This document shows positions 1 to 8,915 of a stretch of 64,000 nucleotides of DNA, piece after piece. Source of the stretch: Chryseobacterium sp. c4a (GTDB lineage Bacteria; Bacteroidota; Bacteroidia; Flavobacteriales; Weeksellaceae); NCBI RefSeq assembly GCF_009900745.1, contig NZ_WXVU01000002.1, positions 186,001 through 250,000 of the forward strand, given 5' to 3'. The stretch's first letter is position 1. Every line of letters starts with the position of its first letter. The notes beneath the pieces were generated by a model. That model made no database searches, was not told the DNA's origin, and was given only the letters and a program-made list of their open reading frames with translations. A program made the translations under genes and the position numbers.

Positions 1-296
1 TACAATTCGAAGATGCTGAGGTTGAAGCTTTCTGCCCTTCAAGATTATTAGAGAAAGAAGATGGATCTAAAATCAAGAAAGGTGAAGATGCTCAATTCAA
101 AGTAATTGAATTCAACAAAGAATTCAAGAGAGTTGTAGTTTCTCACACAGGTATCTTCAGAGACGAAGAGAAGAAAAACGTAAAAGAAGCTTCTTCTAGA
201 AACGTATCTTCTTCTTCTAACAACGAAGAAAGATCTACTCTTGGAGACATCGATGCATTAGCAGAGTTGAAAAGAAAAATGGAAGAAGGTAAATAA
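1..296 (+). CDS. rpsA: 30S ribosomal protein S1, C-terminal end (partial)
   Basis: The reading frame enters from the left edge (first full codon at 3) and stops at 294-296. The visible 97 residues hold the end of an S1 RNA-binding fold (FCPSRLL, then FKVIEFNKEFKRVVVSH) followed by a charged, serine-rich tail ending LAELKRKMEEGK, which is how flavobacterial S1 proteins end. S1 binds mRNA on the 30S subunit and helps load it during initiation. A strong intrinsic terminator follows 25 bases later, so this is the last gene of its transcript. The N-terminal part lies outside the window. Confidence 0.9.
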   Translation, partial: QFEDAEVEAFCPSRLLEKEDGSKIKKGEDAQFKVIEFNKEFKRVVVSHTGIFRDEEKKNVKEASSRNVSSSSNNEERSTLGDIDALAELKRKMEEGK

Positions 297-321
297 TCCT
301 TAAACCATTTATAAATATTGA

Positions 322-346
322 GCCGCTCATTTGAGCGGCTTTTTTT
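322..346 (+). terminator. Intrinsic terminator of rpsA
   Basis: Perfect 8-bp stem GCCGCTCA / TGAGCGGC with a TT loop, followed by seven T's. Confidence 0.9.
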
Positions 347-656
347 ATGAATTATTTTAAAATTGACGTGTTGAATGAATGAAAAATATTAAAAAAAAAT
401 TAAAATATATAAGATGAATTAATACGATTTTTAGTCTTTTGATATTTTTTTTCTCTCTATTAGGGGATGATAATGGTATGTAAAGCATTATGGTTGCGGT
501 ATTCTGAGTGAATAATAATAAAATGAATTCTCTTTGTTGAGAAGTATTTTGTTTGTTTAAAATTTTTATTCTTTATTGTTTTGTATTTATATATGTTTAC
601 TATTCAATATATATCTTTTTATATTGTTAAATATATGTATATTGCCTGCTTTAATA
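347..656. other. Long AT-rich leader region before the first M36 protease
   Basis: No credible gene. The right part (from about 522) resembles the DNA before the second M36 gene (about 3350-3464): both contain AAATGAATTC, then TTGAGA, then a T-rich stretch and a shared GCTTT-ATAATG just before the start codon. It probably carries the promoter, with TATATTGC at 632-639 as a weak -7 candidate. An upstream in-frame ATG at 576 exists but would put an extra hydrophobic stretch before a complete signal peptide, so I do not use it. Confidence 0.5.
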
Positions 657-3263
657 ATGGATATGAAAAATAAAACTCTACCTATTTTATTTGCTGTATT
701 TTCTGTTTTTCCAGCAATTGTTTTTGGACAAGATAATGAAAGGCTTATTAAAGATTATATTTCTCAAAATAAAATTAAAGAATATAAGAAATCTGATCTT
801 AATAATATTATCATTGATAATGTAGATCCGTCAAAATCCTTAAACGGAAATGTTGTGAAGTTTCTGCAAACATATAATGGTCTTCCTGTATATAGCTCAG
901 TAGGAACTGTACTTATTCAAAATAATAAGATTGTTTATTATACAGATAATTTTGTAAAAGATTATAAAGAGTCTACTGGAGGAAATGCTACCATTGCAGC
1001 AAAAGATGCTTTGCAGAAGATTGCAGATCACTTAGGAAGGGATGAGGTTAAATCTTATCATATTCTTGGATATGCGGAGGAAGATGCTGAAAATGGGCGT
1101 GCTGCAAAACAGAGATTAGTATACGCTGAAGATAAAGGAAGTTTGAAGTTGGCTTATCAATTCACATTTCAAGATCCAAAATCTCCGAGTTATTGGGACA
1201 TTCTTATCAATGCAAAAACAGGAGAAATTATCAGTGAATCGGATCTTAACCTTTCCTGTAACTTCCATGATGATGCTTTTTCACACGGTGAATCAATGCT
1301 TGCTCAAAGTGATTTTATAGGGCCGGTAAAAATGAATGCTCAGCCTGCTTTATTATCTCCGGATAATGCTACTTACAATGTATTTCCATTACCTATAGAA
1401 TCTGCAACATTTGGGTCAAGATCAATCGTAACGAATCCTTGGTTGCTTACTTCATCGCCTGAAGGATGGCATTCTGATGGAACAAATCATTATACAAATA
1501 CCCGAGGAAATAACGTATTTGCTTACGATGATAAAGCTAATACTAATGTACCAGGCGTTTTTGCTGACGGTGGAGCCAATAGAAGCTTTGATTTTCCATT
1601 CAGTATTAATGGAACTCCGGATAGTAACTTAAATGCGGCCATTACCAATTTATTTTACATTAATAATAAGGTGCACGATATCTTTTATAAATTTGGATTT
1701 ACAGAGACGGCACGAAACTTCCAACAAAATAATTTTGGACTAGGAGGAGTAGGAAATGACTATGTGAATGCAGAAGCACAAGACGGCGGAGGTACAAATA
1801 ATGCAAACTTTTCAAGCCCGGCAGATGGTAGTAAGCCAAGAATGCAAATGTATTTATGGAGTACTGTCAATCGAAAATTCTATTATAATGCACCAGTTAC
1901 TGCTATTTCAAGAAAACCTCTTGTCGGAACAGCCGACTTTGGTAGTCCATTGAATGCGGTGGGGCTTACAGGTGATGTAAAATTGTCTCCGGTTCCTGAT
2001 GGATGTACAGCTTTACCAGCAGGATCTCTTTTAGAAAAGATCGGATTGGTTGAGAGGGGGACATGCTCATTTGTTGTTAAAACTAAAAATCTTCAGGATG
2101 CTGGTGCAGTGGCAACGATCATTTATAATAATGATGCCAATGGAGATTCATTAAGTAATATGACAGGAGTTGATCCAACAGTTACTATTCCTACCGTATT
2201 GATTACAAAATCTGAAGGTAATTATATTAAAGGGCTATTGAATGCCAATACAACCGTAAATGTTACCTTGAAAAATGATCCTGCTACCAGCATGACTCCG
2301 GATGGAAGTTTTGATAATGGTATTATTACTCATGAGTATGGACATGGTATTTCTAACAGGTTAACAGGAGCAGGTTCAAACTGTTTAAATGCAAGCGTTA
2401 GTATGGAGCAAATGGGAGAAGGTTGGTCAGATTTCTTTGCGCTTATGCTAACCAATAGACCTGGAGATAATGCTTCGATTCCTAGAGGTATAGGAACATA
2501 TGTGATGGGGCAAACTCCGGCTGAGTTAGGAATCAGACCTGCTCAATATTCCCCTGATTTTGGAATCAATAATTATACTTATGGAAAGACAAACGGAATG
2601 GTATATACCAACGCGAATGGTGGTTTGTCTCTTGATGTTCACTCTATAGGATTTGTATGGGCAACAATGTTATGGGATCTTCACTGGAAATATGTTGAAA
2701 AATATGGATATTCTTCTGATGTTTTATCGAGCACTCCAAATGGAAGCACTAAAGTATTGCAGTTGGTGACTGATGCTTTGAAACTTCAGGCTTGTAACCC
2801 TAGCTTTATTGATGGAAGAAATGCAATTTTAAGTGCAGATTTAGCCACCACAAATGGAGAAGATAAATGTATGATTTGGAAGGTTTTTGCAAAAAGAGGA
2901 TTAGGTGTAAATGCATCGGCAGGTGTTAAAAATAATATTTATGATCAGGTCGAAAGTTTTGATTTGCCTGAAGAATGTCGTTCATTAGCTACAGATGAAG
3001 TAAAATCTGTGCAGGAAAATAAAATTTCTATTTATCCAAACCCGGCTAGGGATGAATTCTTTATCACTTTCCCAAGCAAAACACTTGGAAAGGTAAGTGT
3101 AGAACTGTATGATATGTCTGGTAAGATGGTTTCTTCTGAAGATAAAATTTCACCGGATGCTAAGAAATCAATTTCTACAAGCCGTTTATTGGATGGTACT
3201 TATATTGTGAAAGTAAAAGGACTTGGTTTTGAAGCAAGCTCAAAAGTGATGGTAAGAAAATAA
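657..3263 (+). CDS. Secreted M36 (fungalysin-type) metalloprotease with T9SS sorting domain
   Basis: 868-residue zinc endopeptidase predicted to be exported by Sec and then by T9SS. In order: signal peptide (MDMKNKTLP to VFGQ, about 1-25); an FTP-type propeptide (NGLPVYSSVGT); the M36 catalytic domain with HEYGH at residues 559-563 and the third zinc ligand in GEGWSDFFAL; a PA domain inserted before the catalytic helix (GCTALPAG, RGTCSFVVKTKN); and a C-terminal type A sorting domain beginning IYPNPARDEF and ending KVMVRK. The start at 657 (or 663) is chosen because the signal peptide begins there. The next gene is a tandem paralogue with the same architecture. The role is probably extracellular protein breakdown; the substrate cannot be read from sequence. 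Confidence 0.93.
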   Translation: MDMKNKTLPILFAVFSVFPAIVFGQDNERLIKDYISQNKIKEYKKSDLNNIIIDNVDPSKSLNGNVVKFLQTYNGLPVYSSVGTVLIQNNKIVYYTDNFVKDYKESTGGNATIAAKDALQKIADHLGRDEVKSYHILGYAEEDAENGRAAKQRLVYAEDKGSLKLAYQFTFQDPKSPSYWDILINAKTGEIISESDLNLSCNFHDDAFSHGESMLAQSDFIGPVKMNAQPALLSPDNATYNVFPLPIESATFGSRSIVTNPWLLTSSPEGWHSDGTNHYTNTRGNNVFAYDDKANTNVPGVFADGGANRSFDFPFSINGTPDSNLNAAITNLFYINNKVHDIFYKFGFTETARNFQQNNFGLGGVGNDYVNAEAQDGGGTNNANFSSPADGSKPRMQMYLWSTVNRKFYYNAPVTAISRKPLVGTADFGSPLNAVGLTGDVKLSPVPDGCTALPAGSLLEKIGLVERGTCSFVVKTKNLQDAGAVATIIYNNDANGDSLSNMTGVDPTVTIPTVLITKSEGNYIKGLLNANTTVNVTLKNDPATSMTPDGSFDNGIITHEYGHGISNRLTGAGSNCLNASVSMEQMGEGWSDFFALMLTNRPGDNASIPRGIGTYVMGQTPAELGIRPAQYSPDFGINNYTYGKTNGMVYTNANGGLSLDVHSIGFVWATMLWDLHWKYVEKYGYSSDVLSSTPNGSTKVLQLVTDALKLQACNPSFIDGRNAILSADLATTNGEDKCMIWKVFAKRGLGVNASAGVKNNIYDQVESFDLPEECRSLATDEVKSVQENKISIYPNPARDEFFITFPSKTLGKVSVELYDMSGKMVSSEDKISPDAKKSISTSRLLDGTYIVKVKGLGFEASSKVMVRK

Positions 3264-3288
3264 CTTTTAACAGAATATTTAATAATAG

Positions 3289-3316
3289 AAAACTGCTCTT
3301 ATGAGCAGTTTTTTTC
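3289..3316 (+). terminator. Intrinsic terminator between the M36 genes
   Basis: Stem AACTGCTC / GAGCAGTT (3291-3310) with a 4-base loop and a run of T's. It makes the two protease genes separate transcription units. Confidence 0.88.
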
Positions 3317-3464
3317 TTTTTAGGAAATATCTTGTTGAGCCTGGAAAACTGAAATGAATTCTTCATATTGAGAGGTTTGAAATATAATTTAAATTTAATT
3401 TTATGTTTTGTGTATTTATTTTATGATTTTTATATAAAATATTTGTAAATTGGCCGCTTTGATA

Positions 3465-6113
3465 ATGAATATGAAAAACAAAACTCTACCTCTTTTATTT
3501 GCAGTTTTTTCTGTGTTTCCGACTATTGTTTTCGGACAAGATAATGAAAAGCTTATTAAGGATTATATTTCTCAAAATAAAATAAGAGAATATAAGAAGT
3601 CTGACCTCAATAATTTTATTGTTGATAATGTAGATCCTTCAAAATCATTGAATGGTGATGTTGTGAAACTGATACAAACTTATAATGGCTTGCCAATATA
3701 TAGTTCAGTAGGAACAGCGCTTATTAAAGATAGTAAGGTGACTTACTATACAGATAATTTTATAAAGGATTATGTGAGCGCACCGGCGAAAAACGCTTCA
3801 ATAAGTGAGAAAATAGCACTTAAAAATATTGCAATCGATCTTGAAAATGATAAGATTTCAAGCCTTCCGATTATTGGTTTTTTTGAAAAAGGAACAGATA
3901 AACTGACTTCGGCAAAGCAAAGACTTGTTTATATCAGTGATCAAAATAAAGAGTTGCGTTTAGCGTATGAATTTTTATTTAAAGAACCAGGTAAAGCAGA
4001 TTCTTGGAATGTTCTGATTGATGCTAATAACGGAAAAGTTCTTAGTAAAATTAACCTGAACCTTTCATGTAATTTCCACGATGATGCTTATGGGCATGAC
4101 CACAGCGAAAGCCATGTAAATATGATGCCGCAATTAAAGGATTTTTATATCCATGATAATATCCAAAAGAAGAATATGATGTTTCTTGCTCCGGATAATG
4201 CTTCATATAACGTTTTTGCTTTACCCCTTGAGGCTCCTACTTTTGGGCAGCGTTCTATAGTGAATAATCCTTGGATACTAGCTTCTTCACCTGAAGGATG
4301 GCATTCTAACGTAACTAATCATTATACGATTACAAGAGGAAATAATGTATATGCTTATGATGATAAAGATAATGATGAAACTACTTTTGGAGCTTCACCT
4401 GATGGAGGAGCAACAAGAAATTTTAATTTCGCTTATGATGCGAATGCCTTAACATTCAATAATTTATCTGCAGCAACTACCAATTTGTTCTATATCAGCA
4501 ATATGGTACATGATATATTCTATAAATTCGGGTTTACGGAGTCTGCAAGAAATTTCCAAAGTAATAATTTTGGAAACGGAGGATTAGATGATGATGAGGT
4601 TTTTGCCCAATCTCAAGATGGAGGAGGGTTTAATAACGCCAACTTTGCTACGTATCCGGATAACTATAATCCAATAATGCAAATGTATCTTTGGTTAGGA
4701 TCTAATAGAAAACTTTGGTATAATGCCCCTACAGATGCTGCTTCCAGAGTTGTAAATGCCGGAATAGCTCAGTTTGGCCGTCAGCTTAATGATATAGGAA
4801 TTACCGGAGATGTTAAGATACCTACTGTTTTAGAAGCTTGTACAAGTATTCCGGCGGGTGAATTAACGGGTAAGATCGCTTTAATTCAAAGAGGAACCTG
4901 TGGTTTTGCTATTAAAGTTAAAAATGCAGAATCAGCAGGAGCTATAGGAGCTATTATTTATAACAATGCGGCAAACGGATCTACACTGGGTAATATGGCA
5001 GGAGATGGAATTGTTTCTCCAACAGTTACAATACCTTCTATATTAGTGACTGAAGCGGAAGGATTGTTTATGAAAGGTAAGCTTGACGCGAATACAACAG
5101 TAAATACAACATTAAGAGCGGATACAAAATACGATGGAAGCTTTGATAATGGTATCGTTACCCATGAATATGGTCATGGAATTTCCAATAGATTAACAGG
5201 AGATGGGTATAGCTGTTTAAATTCAAGACCTTATAACGGCAATGAAACTTATTCTAAAGAACAAATGGGTGAAGGATGGTCTGACATCTTTGCATTACTG
5301 CTGACTAACAAGCCAGGCGATAACGCTACTGTTGCAAGAGGAATAGGGACTTATCCAGCGGGACAGCCAATAACAGGCGGTGGAATCAGACCTAAACAAT
5401 ATTCTCCGAATTTCGCTGTAAACGGTTATACGTATGGTAATACAAACGGAATGGAGTATTCTGACAACGGAACAATGGTTGCTGATGCCCACTCTATAGG
5501 ATTTGTATGGGCAACAATGTTGTGGGATCTTCACTGGAAATATGTTGAAAAATATGGATACTCATCTGATGTAACTGCTAATGCAACAAATGGAAGTTCA
5601 AGAGTATTACAATTAATTGTTAATGGACTTAAACTACAAGCATGCGACCCTTCTTTTATTGAAGGAAGAAACGCAATATTAGCTGCGGAATTGGCAGCAA
5701 CAGAAGGTCAGGATAAATGTATGATCTGGAAGGTTTTTGCAAAAAGAGGATTAGGAGTAAATGCATCAGCTGGAGATAAAACGAATATTAACGATCAGGT
5801 AGAAAATTTTGATGTACCAGCAGAATGTGCTACGTTAGCTACAGATGAGCTTACTTCCATTAAAGATAGCAAGGTTTCTGTTTATCCAAACCCTGCGAAA
5901 GATGAGTTTTATATCGATTTCCCAAGCAAAACTCTTGGAAAAGTAAGTGTAGAACTTTATGATATGTCTGGTAAATTGGTTTCTTCAGAAGATAAGATCT
6001 CTCCGGAAAATAAAAAAGCGATTTCAACAAGCCGTTTAGTAAATGGTACTTATATCGTGAAAGTGAAAGGACTTGGTTTTGAAGCTAATTCTAAAGTGAT
6101 TGTGAAAAAATAA
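3465..6113 (+). CDS. Secreted M36 metalloprotease, tandem paralogue
   Basis: 882 residues, with the same order as its upstream neighbour: signal peptide (MNMKNKTLPLLFAVF to VFGQ), FTP-like propeptide, M36 catalytic domain with HEYGH at residues 567-571 and GEGWSDIFALLL, inserted PA domain (ACTSIPAGE, RGTCGFAIKVKN), and a T9SS type A domain (YPNPAKDEFYIDFP) ending KVIVKK. The two proteins are near-identical in the signal peptide, around the active site and in the sorting domain. They diverge most in the propeptide and around residues 215-245, where this copy has a His/Met-rich insert (HDHSESHVNMMPQ). A TTG at 3450 is in frame, but the ATG at 3465 matches the paralogue. The duplication includes the upstream DNA, so both copies are probably expressed in a similar way. 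Confidence 0.93.
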   Translation: MNMKNKTLPLLFAVFSVFPTIVFGQDNEKLIKDYISQNKIREYKKSDLNNFIVDNVDPSKSLNGDVVKLIQTYNGLPIYSSVGTALIKDSKVTYYTDNFIKDYVSAPAKNASISEKIALKNIAIDLENDKISSLPIIGFFEKGTDKLTSAKQRLVYISDQNKELRLAYEFLFKEPGKADSWNVLIDANNGKVLSKINLNLSCNFHDDAYGHDHSESHVNMMPQLKDFYIHDNIQKKNMMFLAPDNASYNVFALPLEAPTFGQRSIVNNPWILASSPEGWHSNVTNHYTITRGNNVYAYDDKDNDETTFGASPDGGATRNFNFAYDANALTFNNLSAATTNLFYISNMVHDIFYKFGFTESARNFQSNNFGNGGLDDDEVFAQSQDGGGFNNANFATYPDNYNPIMQMYLWLGSNRKLWYNAPTDAASRVVNAGIAQFGRQLNDIGITGDVKIPTVLEACTSIPAGELTGKIALIQRGTCGFAIKVKNAESAGAIGAIIYNNAANGSTLGNMAGDGIVSPTVTIPSILVTEAEGLFMKGKLDANTTVNTTLRADTKYDGSFDNGIVTHEYGHGISNRLTGDGYSCLNSRPYNGNETYSKEQMGEGWSDIFALLLTNKPGDNATVARGIGTYPAGQPITGGGIRPKQYSPNFAVNGYTYGNTNGMEYSDNGTMVADAHSIGFVWATMLWDLHWKYVEKYGYSSDVTANATNGSSRVLQLIVNGLKLQACDPSFIEGRNAILAAELAATEGQDKCMIWKVFAKRGLGVNASAGDKTNINDQVENFDVPAECATLATDELTSIKDSKVSVYPNPAKDEFYIDFPSKTLGKVSVELYDMSGKLVSSEDKISPENKKAISTSRLVNGTYIVKVKGLGFEANSKVIVKK

Positions 6114-6138
6114 TTAACTTATATAATCAATCGAAAAG

Positions 6139-6172
6139 ATCGCCACAAGCAAAGCTTGTGGCGATTTTATTT
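6139..6172 (+). terminator. Intrinsic terminator of the second M36 gene
   Basis: Perfect 12-bp stem ATCGCCACAAGC / GCTTGTGGCGAT with an AAA loop, then TTTTATTTA. Confidence 0.9.
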
Positions 6173-6215
6173 ATCTATTGTAGCAACACTTCTAAGTACT
6201 TTAATTTATATGTTG

Positions 6216-6223
6216 TACCTTTG
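6216..6223 (+). promoter_or_regulatory. -7 box of the EamA transporter gene
   Basis: TACCTTTG is an exact match to the Bacteroidetes TAnnTTTG element. It lies 18 bases before the ATG at 6242, inside what would be the N-terminal extension of a longer frame, and therefore supports the 6242 start. Confidence 0.75.
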
Positions 6224-6241
6224 CAGGCTGTTAAAAAAATT

Positions 6242-7228
6242 ATGAAGAAGAAAAATATACTAAAAGGTGTTTTATTTGTAGGGATTGGGGCTAGTATATA
6301 CGGAATGTTAGCCACTTTTGTGAAAATGGCTTATCATGATGGTTTTACAACGTCTGAAGTAACCACATCCCAATTTGTATTAGGTCTGACAGGACTTTTG
6401 ATCCTGAATCTTATTCAAACCCTAACGTCAAAAAAGAAGCTTTCAATGCCAAGTTCGAAAGAGGTCAAAATGCTGATACTTGCCGGAACATCATTGGGAG
6501 GAACAAGTTTGTTTTATTATATAGCGGTGCAGTATATCAATGTTTCCATTGCTATTGTATTGCTGATGCAATCGGTGTGGTTCAGTGTAGTAGTAGAAAG
6601 TATTCTGACTAAGAAGCTGCCTAATGCAAGAAAAATTGTTGCCGTAATTATTGTATTGCTGGGAACTGTTCTTGCTACCAACCTGATCAATATGGAAATT
6701 GAACTGGACTGGCATGGAGTCTTTTGGGGGCTACTGGCTGCAGGTTCTTATACACTAACGATGTTTACTTCTAATACATTAGCTACTCATCTTCCGGTTT
6801 TCAGAAAAAGTATTATTATGCTGACCGGTGGTTCTATCGTGGTTTTTGCATTTTTATTCTTCGCACAGATTGGGCCAATGTATTTTGACGGATTAAAGAC
6901 TTTCTATCTCAACTTTACAGAAAATACGGAGCATATCCATCCTTTTAATTATTCAATATTCTGGACATATGGAGCTGTTTTGGCTTTGTTTGGAACAATT
7001 ATACCTCCAATTCTATTCAATATTGGTTTCCCTAATGCAGGATTAGGATTGGGAAGTATCGTTTCTTCATTAGAACTTCCGGTTTCTGTGACAATGGCCT
7101 TTGTTCTATTAGGAGAAGAAGTATTTCTTATACAATGGGTAGGGATAGCATTAATTCTTTTCGCTATTGTTCTCATGAATCTTCCTTCTAAAAAAGAGAA
7201 AGAGATTTCAATGGCAGAAATATCTTAA
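6242..7228 (+). CDS. DMT-superfamily (EamA) permease
   Basis: 328 residues, almost entirely hydrophobic, with about ten predicted membrane segments arranged as two EamA repeats (first repeat around GIGASIYGMLATFVKMAY, second around GLLAAGSYTLTMFTSNTLA). The family moves metabolites or drugs across the inner membrane, usually as exporters of amino acids or related compounds; the substrate here is unknown. The start at 6242 is preferred to an in-frame start at 6158, because 6158 lies in the preceding terminator and the -7 box at 6216 is downstream of it. The short charged start MKKKNILKG is typical. It is a single-gene unit between two terminators. Confidence 0.88.
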   Translation: MKKKNILKGVLFVGIGASIYGMLATFVKMAYHDGFTTSEVTTSQFVLGLTGLLILNLIQTLTSKKKLSMPSSKEVKMLILAGTSLGGTSLFYYIAVQYINVSIAIVLLMQSVWFSVVVESILTKKLPNARKIVAVIIVLLGTVLATNLINMEIELDWHGVFWGLLAAGSYTLTMFTSNTLATHLPVFRKSIIMLTGGSIVVFAFLFFAQIGPMYFDGLKTFYLNFTENTEHIHPFNYSIFWTYGAVLALFGTIIPPILFNIGFPNAGLGLGSIVSSLELPVSVTMAFVLLGEEVFLIQWVGIALILFAIVLMNLPSKKEKEISMAEIS

Positions 7229-7260
7229 AAAATAATATTTAAATAAAAATAGCAGTTGAA

Positions 7261-7288
7261 AACCGTTCTTTTTGGAGCGGTTTTTTTA
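7261..7288 (+). terminator. Intrinsic terminator of the EamA gene
   Basis: Stem AACCGTTC / GAGCGGTT (one G-T pair) followed by seven T's. Confidence 0.85.
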
Positions 7289-7315
7289 ATTTTAGGAACT
7301 TTAAAGTAAAGAAAT

Positions 7316-8311
7316 ATGAGATATTTCAGAAATGTAATGACTGTAATAGCATTAGTAGTTGTATCAGGAGAATTATTTTCACAAATAAGACCACTGGATG
7401 CCATGTTGTCTGATTACAAATACCCTTACGAAGTTCGTTTTATAGATTTGAAATCCCAGCAGAATACCCTGAAAATGGCTTACATGGATGTGAAACCAAA
7501 AAGAGCCAACGGAAAAACAATCATGTTGCTGCATGGGAAAAACTTTAATGGAGCTTATTGGGAAAGAACAGCTAAAGATTTGTCAGAAAAAGGGTTCAGA
7601 GTGATTATTCCGGATCAGATTGGCTTTGGAAAATCATCAAAACCTCATAGTTATCAGTTTTCATTCTCACAATTAGCAGAAAATACTAAGGCTGTTTTAG
7701 ATGAATTAGGAATTGATAAAACAATCGTTCTAGGACACTCAATGGGAGGGATGGTCGCTACAAGATTTACTTTACTGTATCCTGAGAAAGTTCAAAAGCT
7801 GATCCTGGAAAATCCTATTGGGCTTGAGGATTATAAAACATTTGCTGCCTATCAGAATATAGACCAGGCTTACCAATCTGAACTTAAAAATACTGCTGAA
7901 ACCTATAAAAATTATCAGCTGAAATTCTATTATGACAATCAATGGAAAGAAGAATATCAGCCATGGCTTGATCTTGTTGCCGGATGGACACTTCATAAGG
8001 ATTATCCACAGGTAGCATGGGATGCGGCCCTCACTTCCGATATGATCTACAATCAGCCTGTTTGCTATGAATTTAAAAACATAAAAACACCTACTTTACT
8101 GATTATTGGAACCAGAGACAGAACCGCCATAGGAAAAGACAGGGCTCCGAAGGAACTTCAGCCTAAAATGGGCCAGTATCAGGAGCTGGGGAAGAAAACC
8201 CAGCGTGAAATTGAAGGCTCAAAGCTTGTGGAACTTGAAAATGTGGGACATCTGCCTCATATAGAAGTCTATTCTAAATTTTTTGATACCTTATATAATT
8301 TTATAAAATAA
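7316..8311 (+). CDS. Exported alpha/beta hydrolase
   Basis: 331 residues with a signal peptide (MRYFRNVMTVIALVVVSGELFSQ). Alpha/beta-hydrolase fold markers are present: oxyanion region LLHGKNFNG, nucleophile elbow GHSMGG with Ser142, an acid in LLIIGTRDRT and the catalytic His in NVGHLPH (His312). A lid-like insert (YQNIDQAYQSELKNTAETYKNY) sits between strands 6 and 7. The protein is predicted periplasmic or envelope-located. Esterase, lipase or haloperoxidase-like activity is possible, and the sequence does not decide between them. It starts 28 bases after the previous terminator with no clear TAnnTTTG box. The next gene begins about 80 bases downstream. Confidence 0.87.
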   Translation: MRYFRNVMTVIALVVVSGELFSQIRPLDAMLSDYKYPYEVRFIDLKSQQNTLKMAYMDVKPKRANGKTIMLLHGKNFNGAYWERTAKDLSEKGFRVIIPDQIGFGKSSKPHSYQFSFSQLAENTKAVLDELGIDKTIVLGHSMGGMVATRFTLLYPEKVQKLILENPIGLEDYKTFAAYQNIDQAYQSELKNTAETYKNYQLKFYYDNQWKEEYQPWLDLVAGWTLHKDYPQVAWDAALTSDMIYNQPVCYEFKNIKTPTLLIIGTRDRTAIGKDRAPKELQPKMGQYQELGKKTQREIEGSKLVELENVGHLPHIEVYSKFFDTLYNFIK

Positions 8312-8392
8312 GTGAACAGATCTGACAATTTCAGAATGAAAATTGCTTCTGTATTTACGAAAATGTTGGTTTTTACATTGAAAGAAAATTGA

Positions 8393-8905
8393 ATGAAAAG
8401 TAGTTTAAAAGCCCCCGAAAAACAGACAAAAAATAATCGTTTCTTGGTGGTTTCTTTATCCATTATATTTACCCTTTCATTTCTGGCAATGGGGATTGGA
8501 GGAGTCTATTATAGTTGTAGTAAAATTTACAGGCATATTGATTTAGTATCTCATGGAGTCAAAACGGAAGCGAGGATTACAGGGTATAAAGAAAGCTGGT
8601 CAAAGGATAGTGACCAGGATATATATACCAGAATATATTCTCCGATAATCACTTATTATGATTCTTCCAATCATTCGTATATCCTTCATGCTGATTATGG
8701 TAGTAGCAGCAAAGAATGGTCTAATGATGTAACCGTGTATTTTGATAAAAAAGATCCTTCCAACGCCATTCATAGTGGATTTTGGCATCTTTGGTTTTTA
8801 CCATTTGTATTCCTGTGCCTTTATATGACCCCATTATTAATTGGATTGTTTGTTATAATATATTACATTCAAACATTAAAAAATAAAAAGCCGTTTATAA
8901 CTTAA
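8393..8905 (+). CDS. DUF3592-like membrane protein
   Basis: 170 residues. One membrane segment near the N terminus (FLVVSLSIIFTLSFLAMGIG), a soluble middle part, then one or two membrane segments near the C terminus (FLPFVFLCLYMTPLLIGLFV). The middle has the DUF3592 layout: ARITGYKES, then YSPIITYYD, then VTVYFDKKDPSNAI (compare the family's 'V.V.YdP.nP' signature). Function is unknown for the family. Its stop codon lies inside a hairpin shared with the convergent MFS gene, with which it overlaps by 11 bases. Confidence 0.7.
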   Translation: MKSSLKAPEKQTKNNRFLVVSLSIIFTLSFLAMGIGGVYYSCSKIYRHIDLVSHGVKTEARITGYKESWSKDSDQDIYTRIYSPIITYYDSSNHSYILHADYGSSSKEWSNDVTVYFDKKDPSNAIHSGFWHLWFLPFVFLCLYMTPLLIGLFVIIYYIQTLKNKKPFIT

Positions 8906-8915
8906 ACGGTTTTTC
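8891..8915. terminator. Shared bidirectional terminator containing both stop codons
   Basis: Stem CCGTTTA / TAAACGG (8891-8897 and 8903-8909) with A-rich DNA on the left and T-rich DNA on the right. The plus gene stops at 8903-8905 and the minus gene at 8895-8897, one in each arm. Confidence 0.85.

Noticed and set aside
576-656. N-terminal extension of the first M36 protease
   Set aside because: It adds a second hydrophobic stretch ahead of a complete signal peptide and is absent from the paralogue.
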